This document shows, one piece after another, positions 28,205-36,194 of a stretch of DNA of 64,000 nucleotides (its first letter is position 1; each line of letters opens with the position of its first letter). Position numbers and translations under genes: made by a program. This DNA comes from Halomonas sp. DQ26W (GTDB lineage Bacteria > Pseudomonadota > Gammaproteobacteria > Pseudomonadales > Halomonadaceae), in NCBI RefSeq assembly GCF_003339685.1, contig NZ_QPKI01000012.1, positions 36,528-100,527 on the forward strand. The letters are read 5' to 3'. The notes below the pieces were generated by a model, which saw nothing but the letters and a program-made list of their open reading frames with translations, was not told the origin of the DNA and did no database searches.

Positions 28205-28291
28205 CTAGAAAATCAGCATCAAAAGACCGATAACGACTACCAGTCCAATAAGAAAGATGATTCCGGCAGTGCTGGCCAGGAATTTCAACAT
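28205..28291 (-). CDS. 28-residue single-span membrane peptide
   Basis: ATG at 28291 is preceded by a strong GGAGG five bases upstream. The product is MLKFLASTAGIIFLIGLVVV plus eight more hydrophobic residues (IGLLMLIF), then TAG. It is one uninterrupted transmembrane helix with a single positive residue (Lys3) near the N terminus. No family name comes to mind, but similar tiny hydrophobic proteins are widespread in gammaproteobacteria. The quality of the ribosome site, the clean amphipathic-free helix and the hairpin beyond the stop argue for a real gene. Confidence 0.65.
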   Translation of the reverse strand: MLKFLASTAGIIFLIGLVVVIGLLMLIF

Positions 28292-28638
28292 AACAACCTC
28301 CGTGTTTGCCTGCAGCATAATAGGTGGTCTCGCATGGATTCAATGCGGCTGACAATATGTATGTAATAGTCAAGCCACTACATGATTATACAAAGAATCA
28401 CACTATTATTACGTTAATGGCATTTCATTTACATTATTACACTTTTAGCGAGTCGGTAAACGAGGACTCAGTAAGGAGAACCGTAGTCGCTATTGCATCG
28501 GAATTGCAAGCCGGAATTGCAAGCCGGAAATGCAAGCCGGCCAGAATCATTTTTCCGTCATTCGCGCTACGCTGACGTCAAAACGTGCGCAACTATGGCA
28601 TCATAGAATTATATTCTTGAGCAGGGTATCGCAAGCAA
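28292..28638. other. AT-rich intergenic region with a 13-bp triplet repeat
   Basis: 347 bp with no convincing gene. The part 28360-28450 is markedly AT-rich compared with the rest of the window and could hold promoters for the membrane peptide and yaeQ. Three tandem 13-mers lie at 28500-28538. Nothing else was recognised. Confidence 0.7.
28500..28538 (+). repeat. three tandem 13-bp repeats
   Basis: GGAATTGCAAGCC occurs at 28500-28512 and 28513-28525, and GGAAATGCAAGCC at 28526-28538, directly abutting. The unit is not a multiple of three and does not sit in a gene. It is too short and unspaced for CRISPR. Slippage-generated or a set of protein-binding sites. Confidence 0.85.
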
Positions 28639-29184
28639 ATGGCACCTAAGGCGACGATTCACAAGACTCAGTTGCAGATCGCTGACATGGACCGGCAGTA
28701 TTATGCAGACCATTCCTTCACCGTGGCCCGCCATCCGTCGGAAACCGATGAACGAATGATGGTTCGAATACTGGCATTCGCGCGTCATGCAGACGAGTCG
28801 CTGGCATTTGGCCGAGGCCTCAGTACCGATGATGAGCCCGACCTCTGGGTGAAGGATCTGACCGGTGCCATCGAACACTGGATTCAACTGGGCCAGCTTG
28901 ATGAGAAGGATATTCGCAAGGCATGCGGCCGGGCTCGCCAGGTCACGCTCTATACCTATAGTGGCCATGGGGCATCGCTCTGGTGGGAGCAGAACGCCAG
29001 CAAACTTGCCACCCTGAGCAACCTATCGGTATTCGATGTCGACGTCGCATCGGTTCAATCATTGGCTGCGCTTGCGGCTAAAAACATGTCGCTGAATTGT
29101 ACCATTCAGGATGGCATGCTCTGGCTGGCCAGTCCGGATCAGTCGGTGGAAGTGACGCTGAGTGAACGCCAGCGAGCGACATGA
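28639..29184 (+). CDS. yaeQ: YaeQ family protein
   Basis: 181 residues. The N terminus (ATIHKTQLQIADMDRQYYADHSFTVARHPSETDERMMVRILAFA) and DEPDLWVKDLTGAIEHWIQLGQ are the YaeQ signature; the fold is related to PD-(D/E)XK nucleases. The D-x(n)-E/W-I-x-L-G-Q pattern keeps the potential active-site acidic residues. E. coli/Salmonella YaeQ was once linked to RfaH suppression, but its function is not settled. It is convergent with nhaP2, 31 bp apart. Confidence 0.93.
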   Translation: MAPKATIHKTQLQIADMDRQYYADHSFTVARHPSETDERMMVRILAFARHADESLAFGRGLSTDDEPDLWVKDLTGAIEHWIQLGQLDEKDIRKACGRARQVTLYTYSGHGASLWWEQNASKLATLSNLSVFDVDVASVQSLAALAAKNMSLNCTIQDGMLWLASPDQSVEVTLSERQRAT

Positions 29185-29215
29185 ATGAAGCCTGCTCCGC
29201 TTTTTAGGACAGTCG

Positions 29216-30922
29216 TTAATAGAGCCTCAGGCCGACTCGCGTCACCTTGTTGCCTTCCATTTCGCTGACCACCCAGTGAATGCCGTGCCAGTCCACGTCA
29301 TCACCAACGACCGGGTGCCCACCCACCCTCAAGGAGACGAATTCCGCCAGTGTCATGTCGCTCTCGCCGGGACTCAGGGTCAAGCCATAGACGCTGGCGA
29401 TATCACGCATCAACGCGTCACCGTCGAAGGTGAAGGTACCGAAGAAGGCACGCTCCTGCTTGAGCTTGGCATCGCCACTGAACAGCCTGTTCAACGCCGG
29501 GAGATCGTCGCTACGCCCGATAACGCAGATCACATCTCCTAGTTTGAGCCGGGTACTGCCCTTGGGGTGGAGCATCGCGTGCTGGCGAAACAGAGCCGAG
29601 ATGACAGCACCAGAAGGAAAGCGCAACAGCCGTATCGGAACGTCGTCAAGCTCCTGGTTATCGACCTTGTAGACGAACATCTCGTAGTCGTTCTCGGGCA
29701 GGATACCCAGCGGGCCACGATGGTTCGGTGTCACACCCAGCGGGATCTCGACTCGCATCCAGCGTGCCATCAACGGTAGCGTTCCCCCCTGGATGAGCAG
29801 TGACATCAAGACCACGGCAAAGGCGACATTGAAGTAGAGTGCCGCGTTCTCGACCCCACCAATCACCGGAAAGATCGCCAGCACTATAGGCACGGCCCCT
29901 CGCAATCCCACCCAGGAGATGAAACCGATCTCTCGCCAGCGAAACTTGAAGAATGGCTTGACGGTAATCAGCACCGCCAGGGGGCGAGCCACGAAGATCA
30001 ATGCCAGGGCCACCAGTGACGCCGGCAGCGCATACTCCAGCAGGCCACTGGGGCTGACGAGCAAACCAAGAATGAGGAAGAGCCCGATTTGACTCAACCA
30101 GGCAAGCCCATCATGAACGGGAAGAATGAAATTTAGATGGCGGCCTGGCTGATTGCCTATCATTAGGCCGGTCAGGTAAATCGCCAGAAAGCCACTTCCA
30201 CCGAGGAGGCTGGTCAGGCCGAAGATAAAAAGGCCCAGCGCCAGGGCCAGCAAGGCGTAAAGCCCCGGCGCCAGGTCCAGCCATCTCAACAGCTTCCCGC
30301 TCAGCCAGCCGGCACCCAAGCCTATTACCATCGCCAAGCCAAACTGAGTAACCAGGAACAGCAGGGTGGACGACAGGCCCCTGATATCGCCCACCAACAC
30401 CTCGACCAGCAGCAGGGTGAGGAAGATCGCCATGGGGTCGTTGGTGCCAGACTCGATCTCCAGGGTGGCACTGACACGCTCATTGAGGTGAACGCCACGC
30501 CCGCTGAGCATGGAGAAAACAGCAGCCGCATCGGTGGAACCCACGATCGCTCCTACCAGCAGGCCCTGAACCAGGGTGAGGTCGAATACCCACATGGCGA
30601 TGATGCCAACCAGGGCGCTGGTAACGAACACGCCGAGCGTCGCCAGCGACAAGGCTGGCTTGAAGCCTACCCGGAAGGTCTTGAGACGCGTGCGAAGTCC
30701 ACCATCCAGCAAGATCATGGCCAAGGCCAGATGACCGATAAGAAAGGCCAGGGAGTAATCGTCGAACTGGATGCCAAGCACACCTTCCTCGCCCGCCAAC
30801 ATCCCCAGCCCCAGGAAGATCAACAGCAGGGGCAGCCCCACCATGGAGGAGAGACGGCTGGCCAGCACGCTGAGAGCAATCAGAAAACCGCTCAACAGAA
30901 AAAGGGTATTGATGGTATCCAT
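29216..30922 (-). CDS. nhaP2: K+/H+ antiporter (NhaP2/CvrA type)
   Basis: 568 residues. About 12-13 hydrophobic helices occupy residues 1-390, with the ion-binding region GAIVGSTDAAAVFSML and ESGTNDPMAIFLTL of the CPA1 family. A TrkA-C (RCK_C) domain follows at about 395-480 (LDDVPIRLLRFPSGAVI, GDVICVIGRSDDL) and a CorC/HlyC-type domain ends the protein. NhaP2 expels K+ in exchange for protons and protects at low pH or high K+. The family suits an organism facing osmotic change. Confidence 0.92.
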   Translation of the reverse strand: MDTINTLFLLSGFLIALSVLASRLSSMVGLPLLLIFLGLGMLAGEEGVLGIQFDDYSLAFLIGHLALAMILLDGGLRTRLKTFRVGFKPALSLATLGVFVTSALVGIIAMWVFDLTLVQGLLVGAIVGSTDAAAVFSMLSGRGVHLNERVSATLEIESGTNDPMAIFLTLLLVEVLVGDIRGLSSTLLFLVTQFGLAMVIGLGAGWLSGKLLRWLDLAPGLYALLALALGLFIFGLTSLLGGSGFLAIYLTGLMIGNQPGRHLNFILPVHDGLAWLSQIGLFLILGLLVSPSGLLEYALPASLVALALIFVARPLAVLITVKPFFKFRWREIGFISWVGLRGAVPIVLAIFPVIGGVENAALYFNVAFAVVLMSLLIQGGTLPLMARWMRVEIPLGVTPNHRGPLGILPENDYEMFVYKVDNQELDDVPIRLLRFPSGAVISALFRQHAMLHPKGSTRLKLGDVICVIGRSDDLPALNRLFSGDAKLKQERAFFGTFTFDGDALMRDIASVYGLTLSPGESDMTLAEFVSLRVGGHPVVGDDVDWHGIHWVVSEMEGNKVTRVGLRLY

Positions 30923-31068
30923 AGCAGCCTCGAGACGCGGAGCCCGTCATTATGACACGCCGGGGAGGGATGGGCAGAGCACGCTACCGCTGGCCTTCGG
31001 TCGTGCAGCAAGGCTAAACTGGCTCTCCACCGATTGATTGCCATCGCTGCTGGAGACGTATCCCTCCC

Positions 31069-32328
31069 ATGGCTAGACCCTATCGATGGCCAGCAGCATG
31101 CGTTCTGGTCACAATGGTCGTGTTGCTTGTCTTCACACCAAAATTACTATTCGCCGACTCCCCTTTGGTTCCATCCGAAGCACTGGTCGCCCCTCCATTG
31201 ACGCTGGCAACCGAGGTCATCCCCCCTCCTCCAGCATTCTATCGGGCCGAAACCCAGGCTCAGGATGAGCTGATTCCGCTTGTCCAGCTTCCGCCGCAGG
31301 TTGAAGGGCCCTCGTTCATCGAGTTGCTGCTGCCGGCGCACACCGCGCCTGTCGCCGAAGCGCAAGGCGCCGACATCCCCTCCGTCGCCAGCACGCCTGC
31401 GGAACCCATCGTTCCGCCCCCCATGATCCCCCTCGAGATAACTCTCGACTGGTATCTGAATCCCCAGCATGCCGCCCTGCTGGTGGCAAGGGAGAAGGGG
31501 ATGTTCGTTCGCCGAGGACTGGATGTCACCCTGGTCAGCCCGGCAGACCCTACTGTACCGACCAAGCTGCTGGCCGCCGGTAGAACCGACCTGGCACTGG
31601 GCCGGCAACCGCAACTGCATCTGCTGGCAGGAAAGGGGCTACCTCTAATTCGTGTCGCCACGCTCATCGGCACCCCGATGGCAGGGCTGTTGATGCGCAA
31701 CCCCCTGGCCAACCCAAACGGCGAGATTAACCTGGACGATGTGCACTTTGGTTATACCGACCTAGACGGTCGCGATATCTTGCTCTCCCGACTGCTGGCA
31801 AATGTGCTCACGCTTGAGAAGGGGCTGGAACTGGTCGACGCACGTAACGTCCACTATTCGGCGCTGGATATTTTGCGAGAGGGAGTCGTCGATGGCGTGA
31901 TGATCAATCACCGCTTCCTGTTGCCACGCCAATTGGCGGATGAGGGCGTCGCCTCACACTTTCTAAGCGTCGAAGAGCATGGCATCCCCATCCATGATGG
32001 CCTGATCCTGATGGCCAACCGGGACAAGCTGAACGGCAAGCGCGAGGCCATTCGTTCTCTCGTGGCTGCCATAGAGGAGGCAACCCTCTGGATATTCAAC
32101 CATCCGGAGCAGGCCTGGGAGTTGCTCGCGGCGGCGGAACCGGCACTGGACGACCCGGCAACACAGGATGCCTGGGGTCACGTATTCCCACGCCTCTCGC
32201 TACAGCCCGCCGCCGTAGACCACGGGCGCTATCGCGGTTTCGAGCAATACCTGCTTGACGCCGGCGTGCTCGATTCGATCACCCCTCTGGAACGCCTCGC
32301 CATCGACCTTGGCGCGCTCACGCCCTGA
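31069..32328 (+). CDS. orphan NMT1/THI5-like ABC substrate-binding protein with long Pro/Ala-rich linker
   Basis: 419 residues. A signal peptide or membrane anchor covers about residues 8-30. Residues 31-120 are rich in Pro, Ala and Val with no recognisable fold. The binding domain starts near residue 122 with EITLDWYLNPQHAALLVAREKGMF, the classic ThiY/NMT1 opening. LAAGRTDLALGRQPQLHLL and a second lobe follow. Such proteins bind thiamine precursors, taurine/sulfonates or similar ligands. There is no permease or ATPase gene next to it and no TPP riboswitch was recognised. The linker suggests tethering to the membrane or another protein. Confidence 0.8.
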   Translation: MARPYRWPAACVLVTMVVLLVFTPKLLFADSPLVPSEALVAPPLTLATEVIPPPPAFYRAETQAQDELIPLVQLPPQVEGPSFIELLLPAHTAPVAEAQGADIPSVASTPAEPIVPPPMIPLEITLDWYLNPQHAALLVAREKGMFVRRGLDVTLVSPADPTVPTKLLAAGRTDLALGRQPQLHLLAGKGLPLIRVATLIGTPMAGLLMRNPLANPNGEINLDDVHFGYTDLDGRDILLSRLLANVLTLEKGLELVDARNVHYSALDILREGVVDGVMINHRFLLPRQLADEGVASHFLSVEEHGIPIHDGLILMANRDKLNGKREAIRSLVAAIEEATLWIFNHPEQAWELLAAAEPALDDPATQDAWGHVFPRLSLQPAAVDHGRYRGFEQYLLDAGVLDSITPLERLAIDLGALTP

Positions 32329-32347
32329 TTCGCTGACTCTCGATGAG

Positions 32348-33130
32348 TCAGGCCTCAAGCGCCTCGAGAAAATCGTTCACCGACGCCTGGAAGGCGTCAG
32401 GCTGTTCAGCATGCAACCAATGTCCTGCCCCTTCCAGGGTCTTGATTTCAGCCAGAGGCAACACCTCTCGAAGCGCCGGCAACATATCGTCGGTGACGTA
32501 GTGGGAGTTTCCTCCACGCAACACCAGCGCTGGCCCATCAAAGGCACCCTGGCCTGCCGGTGTCTGCATGATGTCCTCATATCCAGCCTCGATCTGATCG
32601 AGGCCAATACGCAGCTCGAGCTCGCCAGCCTCGCCACGCTTAAGGTTGGTCGCCAGGAACAGGCGCGTGGCGCGATCCTCGACGTGCTCTGCCAACAGTG
32701 CATCGGCTTCACGGCGGTTGGCTGGCCGTCCCGCCTTCAGCTGGCGAAGTCCGGCGAAGACGGCATCGTGGCCATGGCCATAGGCCTGGGGCGCGATATC
32801 GGCGACGATCAGTGAAGCGACGCGTTCGGGGACCATCCTAGCGAGCGTGACGACCACCTTGCCACCCATGGAGTGACCCAGCAGATGGGCTCGCTCTATT
32901 CCGAGCCGGTCCATCAGGGCCAGGAGATCATGGGCCATCTCGCCGTAGCTCATGCCATGGACATGGGGCGAGCGGCCGTGATTGCGCAGATCCACTGCCA
33001 CCACCCGGCGGCGCTCCTGCCACTGCTTGACGTGGGAGCGCCAGTTGTCGGCGCTGCCCAGCAGGCCATGCACAACGAACAGCGGCGGACCTTCACCACC
33101 GGTATCCACATAGGTGAGTTTGACAGACAT
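32348..33130 (-). CDS. alpha/beta-hydrolase, YbfF-like esterase
   Basis: 260 residues. The nucleophile elbow is GHSMGG with Ser87; the oxyanion region is HGLLGSADNW, and the catalytic His lies in GAGHWLHAEQP near the C terminus. DLRNHGRS follows the YbfF pattern. YbfF hydrolyses short acyl and acyl-CoA thioesters. GGAGG precedes the ATG. It is convergent with the binding-protein gene. Confidence 0.88.
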   Translation of the reverse strand: MSVKLTYVDTGGEGPPLFVVHGLLGSADNWRSHVKQWQERRRVVAVDLRNHGRSPHVHGMSYGEMAHDLLALMDRLGIERAHLLGHSMGGKVVVTLARMVPERVASLIVADIAPQAYGHGHDAVFAGLRQLKAGRPANRREADALLAEHVEDRATRLFLATNLKRGEAGELELRIGLDQIEAGYEDIMQTPAGQGAFDGPALVLRGGNSHYVTDDMLPALREVLPLAEIKTLEGAGHWLHAEQPDAFQASVNDFLEALEA

Positions 33131-33181
33131 CGTGCCTCCATTATCATTTACAAGTCACGAGCGCTGCGGTGCCAGATCCTG

Positions 33182-33388
33182 TTAGCCGGTTAAGGTGACC
33201 AGCCGGCGGTTTAGCCAGGCAAGCAGAACGCCGTAAAGCGGAAGGAAGAAAGCAGGCTGATTCCGAGCTTGATCACATAGTCGACAGTGGCAATCTCGAC
33301 CCAGTTGGCTGCCATGCAAGGATCGGTGCTGCGGTGAAGTGCCATGGCAAAAAAAGAGGGCCGCGGTATCGACCAGGAACCCGAACAT
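33182..33388 (-). pseudogene. remnant of a YhhQ-type queuosine precursor transporter gene
   Basis: Read on the minus strand, MFGFLVDTAALFF, then in the next frame AMALHRSTDPCMAANWVEIA and TVDYVIKLGIS, then back in the first frame AFFLPLYGVLLAWLNRRL, reproduce the last third of YhhQ (E. coli: SDTLAFFFIAFWRS...MAEHWMEIALVDY...FFLPMYGVLL). The first shift is one extra T in a T7 run (33347-33353); the second is one missing G near 33257 (CTG-CT for CTGGCT). The first 140 or so residues are absent, replaced by unrelated sequence. YhhQ imports preQ0/preQ1 for tRNA queuosine. This copy cannot be functional. Confidence 0.8.
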
Positions 33389-33514
33389 TGGTTGGTCCTT
33401 TTTGACGACCCCGGCGCACGGTGTCGTTTCATAGCAGAGCGAGGGGTGATGGAACCCACGTAAGGCATGGATTATACGTAGGATGACGCGCAGAGGCCAA
33501 TTTGCCGACACCAA
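33389..33514. other. intergenic sequence between the yhhQ remnant and the prpE terminator
   Basis: The stretch upstream of the remnant on the minus strand does not resemble the missing first part of YhhQ. No ribosome site or family similarity was found. It probably marks the deletion scar. Confidence 0.5.
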
Positions 33515-33545
33515 TGACGACGCCACCCGGTGGGTGGCGTCGTCA
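33515..33545. terminator. 14-bp hairpin downstream of prpE
   Basis: TGACGACGCCACCC (33515-33528) and its exact complement (33532-33545) form a 14-bp stem with the loop GGT. It lies 45 bp beyond the prpE stop. No T-run follows in either direction. Confidence 0.7.
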
Positions 33546-33589
33546 CACTACAGCGGCTTGGCCCAGATTGGATAATCCGACTGGAGGCT

Positions 33590-35500
33590 TCAGACTTGGC
33601 GCGCCTCATGAGCAGCACCTACCGAGCGGTCCTTCATCGCATCGTGGACATCTTGCAGGCTCGCCGGGTCGTCGATGGTCGAGGGAACCCCGTACTCCTT
33701 GCCATCGGCAATATTACGCAGCAACTTACGCAATATCTTGCCGGAGCGCGTCTTGGGCAACCGGTTGACAACCAATACCTGCTTGAAGCAAGCAATGGGA
33801 CCGATCTTCTCGCGCACCAGGGCAATCAGCTCTTTTTCCAACGCCAGTTCATCGCCTTCGAAGCCATCCTTGGGAATCACCAGCCCCACCGGCACCTGCC
33901 CCTTTAGTGCGTCATGGATACCAATAACTGCGCATTCGGCGACGGCCTTGTGGGCACCCACGACCTCTTCCATCTCTCCGGTGGAAAGGCGATGCCCGGC
34001 GATATTGATGACATCATCGGTGCGCCCCATGATGAAGAGATAGCCGTCCTCGTCGAAATAGCCTCCATCACCGGTCAGGTAGTAGCCGGGGAACGCGGCC
34101 ATATAGGCACTATGGAAGCGCTGCGGGTCTCCCCAGACGCCGACCAGGCACCCTGGCGGCATGGGCTGCTTGATCACCACGCTCCCCTGCTCCATAGGTT
34201 TGGCCTGCTCGCCCTCACGGTCGAGAACCTGAACGTCAAATCCGGGGACCGGCACCGTGGCACTTCCGGCCTTGGTGGGCATCGGATCCAGGCCGTGCAG
34301 GTTGGCGGCGATGGGCCAGCCGGTCTCCGTCTGCCACCAGTGGTCGATCACGGGGACTTCCAGGAGGTCGTCGAGCCAGTGGAATGTGGGGGGGTCCAGC
34401 CGCTCGCCGGCCAGGAACAATGCCTTGAGACAGGAAATATCGTACTGCTCGAGCAGCTTACCGTCCGGGTCTTCCTTTTTGATGGCACGAAACGCCGTAG
34501 GAGCGGTAAAGAAGCTCTTCACGCCATATTCGCTGATCAATCGCCAGAAAGCACCGGCATCCGGGGTGTTGACCGGCTTGCCTTCGTAGACCACGGTCGT
34601 ACAGCCTCGCAACAGTGGGGCATAGACAATGTAGGAGTGCCCCACCACCCATCCCACATCCGATGCCGAAAAGAACACCTCCCCGGGGGCCACGTCGTAT
34701 ATCGCCTCCATGGAGTAGTGGAGTGCGACCGCATAGCCGCCGGTGTCACGCACGACTCCCTTGGGCTTGCCAGTGGTACCGGAGGTATAAAGCACGTAAA
34801 GCGGATCACTACCCTTAACCGGCACACACGCCGCAGGCTCTGCTGTTGCAACCAGTTCGGCCCAGTCGTGGTCGCCTTTGCCAAGCACGGCAAGCTGCTG
34901 TTCACGCTGAAACACCACGCAGGCGTCCGGCTTGTGCTCGCTCTGTTCAATGGCGGCATCAATGATCGGCTTGTAGGAAATGACTCGGCCCACCTCGATC
35001 CCGCAAGAAGCCGCCACGACGACCTTTGGCCGGGCATCGTCGATGCGCACCGCCAGTTCGTGAGGCGCGAAGCCGCCGAACACAACGGAGTGCACCGCAC
35101 CCAGCCGCGCGCAGGCATACATCGCCATAAGTGCCTCGGGCACCATGGGCATATAGATAACCACCCGGTCGCCCTTCTCGACCCCCAGGTTCTTGAGCGC
35201 CCCGGCGAATAGCGCAACTTGATCGCGCATCTCACGGTAGCTCAGGGTTCGCTTGCTATTGGTTACTGGCGAATCCCACAGGATAGCTGGCTGTTCACCC
35301 CGTCCCTGCTCGACGTGATGGTCCAGAGCCGCATGACAGATATTCAACTCACCATCGGCGAACCAGCGGGCATGCTGCTGGTCATCATAGGTGAGAATGG
35401 CGGTGGGCGGCGTAAACCAGGGTATGCGTCGAGCCTGCTCGGTCCAGAAGGCTTCGGGCTGTTCGATGGAGCGGCTGAATTCGGTTTTGTAGCTTGTCAT
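33590..35500 (-). CDS. prpE: propionyl-CoA synthetase (PrpE-like acyl-CoA synthetase)
   Basis: 636 residues from the ATG at 35500 (AGGA upstream); the longer frame adds 24 non-conserved residues. The AMP-forming ligase motifs are YTSGTTGKPKGVVRD, WWQTETGWPI and YLTGDGGYFDEDGY, plus SGKILRKLLRN with Lys588, the lysine acetylated in this family. The N terminus (YKTEFSRSIEQPEAFW) and general sequence read nearer to PrpE than to Acs. It activates propionate, and perhaps acetate, to the CoA ester. No prpBCD genes are present. An ArsR-type regulator gene diverges from it. Confidence 0.88.
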   Translation of the reverse strand: MTSYKTEFSRSIEQPEAFWTEQARRIPWFTPPTAILTYDDQQHARWFADGELNICHAALDHHVEQGRGEQPAILWDSPVTNSKRTLSYREMRDQVALFAGALKNLGVEKGDRVVIYMPMVPEALMAMYACARLGAVHSVVFGGFAPHELAVRIDDARPKVVVAASCGIEVGRVISYKPIIDAAIEQSEHKPDACVVFQREQQLAVLGKGDHDWAELVATAEPAACVPVKGSDPLYVLYTSGTTGKPKGVVRDTGGYAVALHYSMEAIYDVAPGEVFFSASDVGWVVGHSYIVYAPLLRGCTTVVYEGKPVNTPDAGAFWRLISEYGVKSFFTAPTAFRAIKKEDPDGKLLEQYDISCLKALFLAGERLDPPTFHWLDDLLEVPVIDHWWQTETGWPIAANLHGLDPMPTKAGSATVPVPGFDVQVLDREGEQAKPMEQGSVVIKQPMPPGCLVGVWGDPQRFHSAYMAAFPGYYLTGDGGYFDEDGYLFIMGRTDDVINIAGHRLSTGEMEEVVGAHKAVAECAVIGIHDALKGQVPVGLVIPKDGFEGDELALEKELIALVREKIGPIACFKQVLVVNRLPKTRSGKILRKLLRNIADGKEYGVPSTIDDPASLQDVHDAMKDRSVGAAHEARQV

Positions 35501-35859
35501 GAGCGTCCTGTTCGACACGAGGTTGGCTGCGATTGTTGACACTTTAGAGAGTTCTCCGGGAATTTCCTTCATACCATCGGCTAATCAGGCGAAGAAAAGT
35601 GGCAAACCTGAACCCATTGTTGACAATAACAAGACCTTTACCGCTTCGAGATCAAGCTTCGTTGATTCGACGTTTGACGGCTAATGGGCCACTATCAATG
35701 ATAACTAAATGAGCGATACCATAACCACGAAGGGCAGTGTCACACCCCTGCCTGCTGCCGCAGCCCGCTGTCAAGCTGTTGCCGCAGGCTGAGGTAGCCG
35801 CCCGAAGCATCCGGACCTGGCCTTCATCGCAGCCGGCAAGCCAATACGGGGAGATCGAC
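35501..35859. other. prpE-arsR divergent regulatory region
   Basis: 359 bp without a convincing gene. It holds two copies of ATTGTTGACA (35532-35541 and 35616-35625), the second being part of the palindrome ATTGT-TG-ACAAT. A 27-codon frame at 35709 has no ribosome site and was not accepted. Confidence 0.6.
35616..35627. promoter_or_regulatory. ATTGT-TG-ACAAT palindrome upstream of prpE
   Basis: A perfect 5-bp inverted repeat around TG, 116 bp before prpE. Its left half plus ACA recurs at 35532-35541, 84 bp away, or about eight turns of DNA. Sites of the form TTGTnnACAA are used by GntR-type regulators, including some controlling propionate genes. The regulator acting here is not identified. 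Confidence 0.45.
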
Positions 35860-36180
35860 ATGAGCATCTCGAACAGCAACGCATCCCGCCTGCTCGAAGC
35901 CGGAGATGTCGCCATCGACCAGGCCACCGCTCTTCTGAAGGCGCTGGCCAATGACAACCGATTGCGCATTCTATGCCTGCTCGATGACTCGGAACTGTCG
36001 GTGACCGAGCTCAATCAGCGCCTATCGCTGAGCCAGTCGGCCCTTTCGCAACACCTCGCCATTCTGCGCCGGGAAGGTCTGGTGACGACCCGGCGAGCCT
36101 CCCAGACCATCTATTACTCCCTTGAGGGTGAACAGGCGCGAGAACTGATCGAGACACTGATCAAGCTACAGAAACGATAA
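35860..36180 (+). CDS. ArsR-family regulator, BigR/SqrR-like
   Basis: 106 residues from the ATG at 35860 with GGGGAG upstream. The winged helix reads LLKALANDNRLRILCLL ... VTELNQRLSLSQSALSQHLAILRREGLVTTRRASQTIYYSL. The ELCVCDL metal motif is missing. The cysteine in RILCLL aligns with the N-terminal sensing cysteine of BigR/SqrR, but the second cysteine expected near the C terminus is absent. It may therefore sense something other than persulfide, or act as a plain repressor. It diverges from prpE. Confidence 0.85.
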   Translation: MSISNSNASRLLEAGDVAIDQATALLKALANDNRLRILCLLDDSELSVTELNQRLSLSQSALSQHLAILRREGLVTTRRASQTIYYSLEGEQARELIETLIKLQKR

Positions 36181-36194
36181 CCGGTTCTGCCGGC

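Noticed and set aside
28500..28538. CRISPR array
   Set aside because: Repeats are 13 bp, directly abutting without spacers, only three units, and no cas genes are near.
33914..35212. 432-codon plus-strand open frame inside prpE
   Set aside because: Antisense shadow of prpE with composition typical of codon-position bias and no recognisable domain.
35709..35792. 27-codon open frame (MSDTITTKGS...)
   Set aside because: No ribosome site and low-complexity Ala-rich end; more likely leader or promoter DNA.
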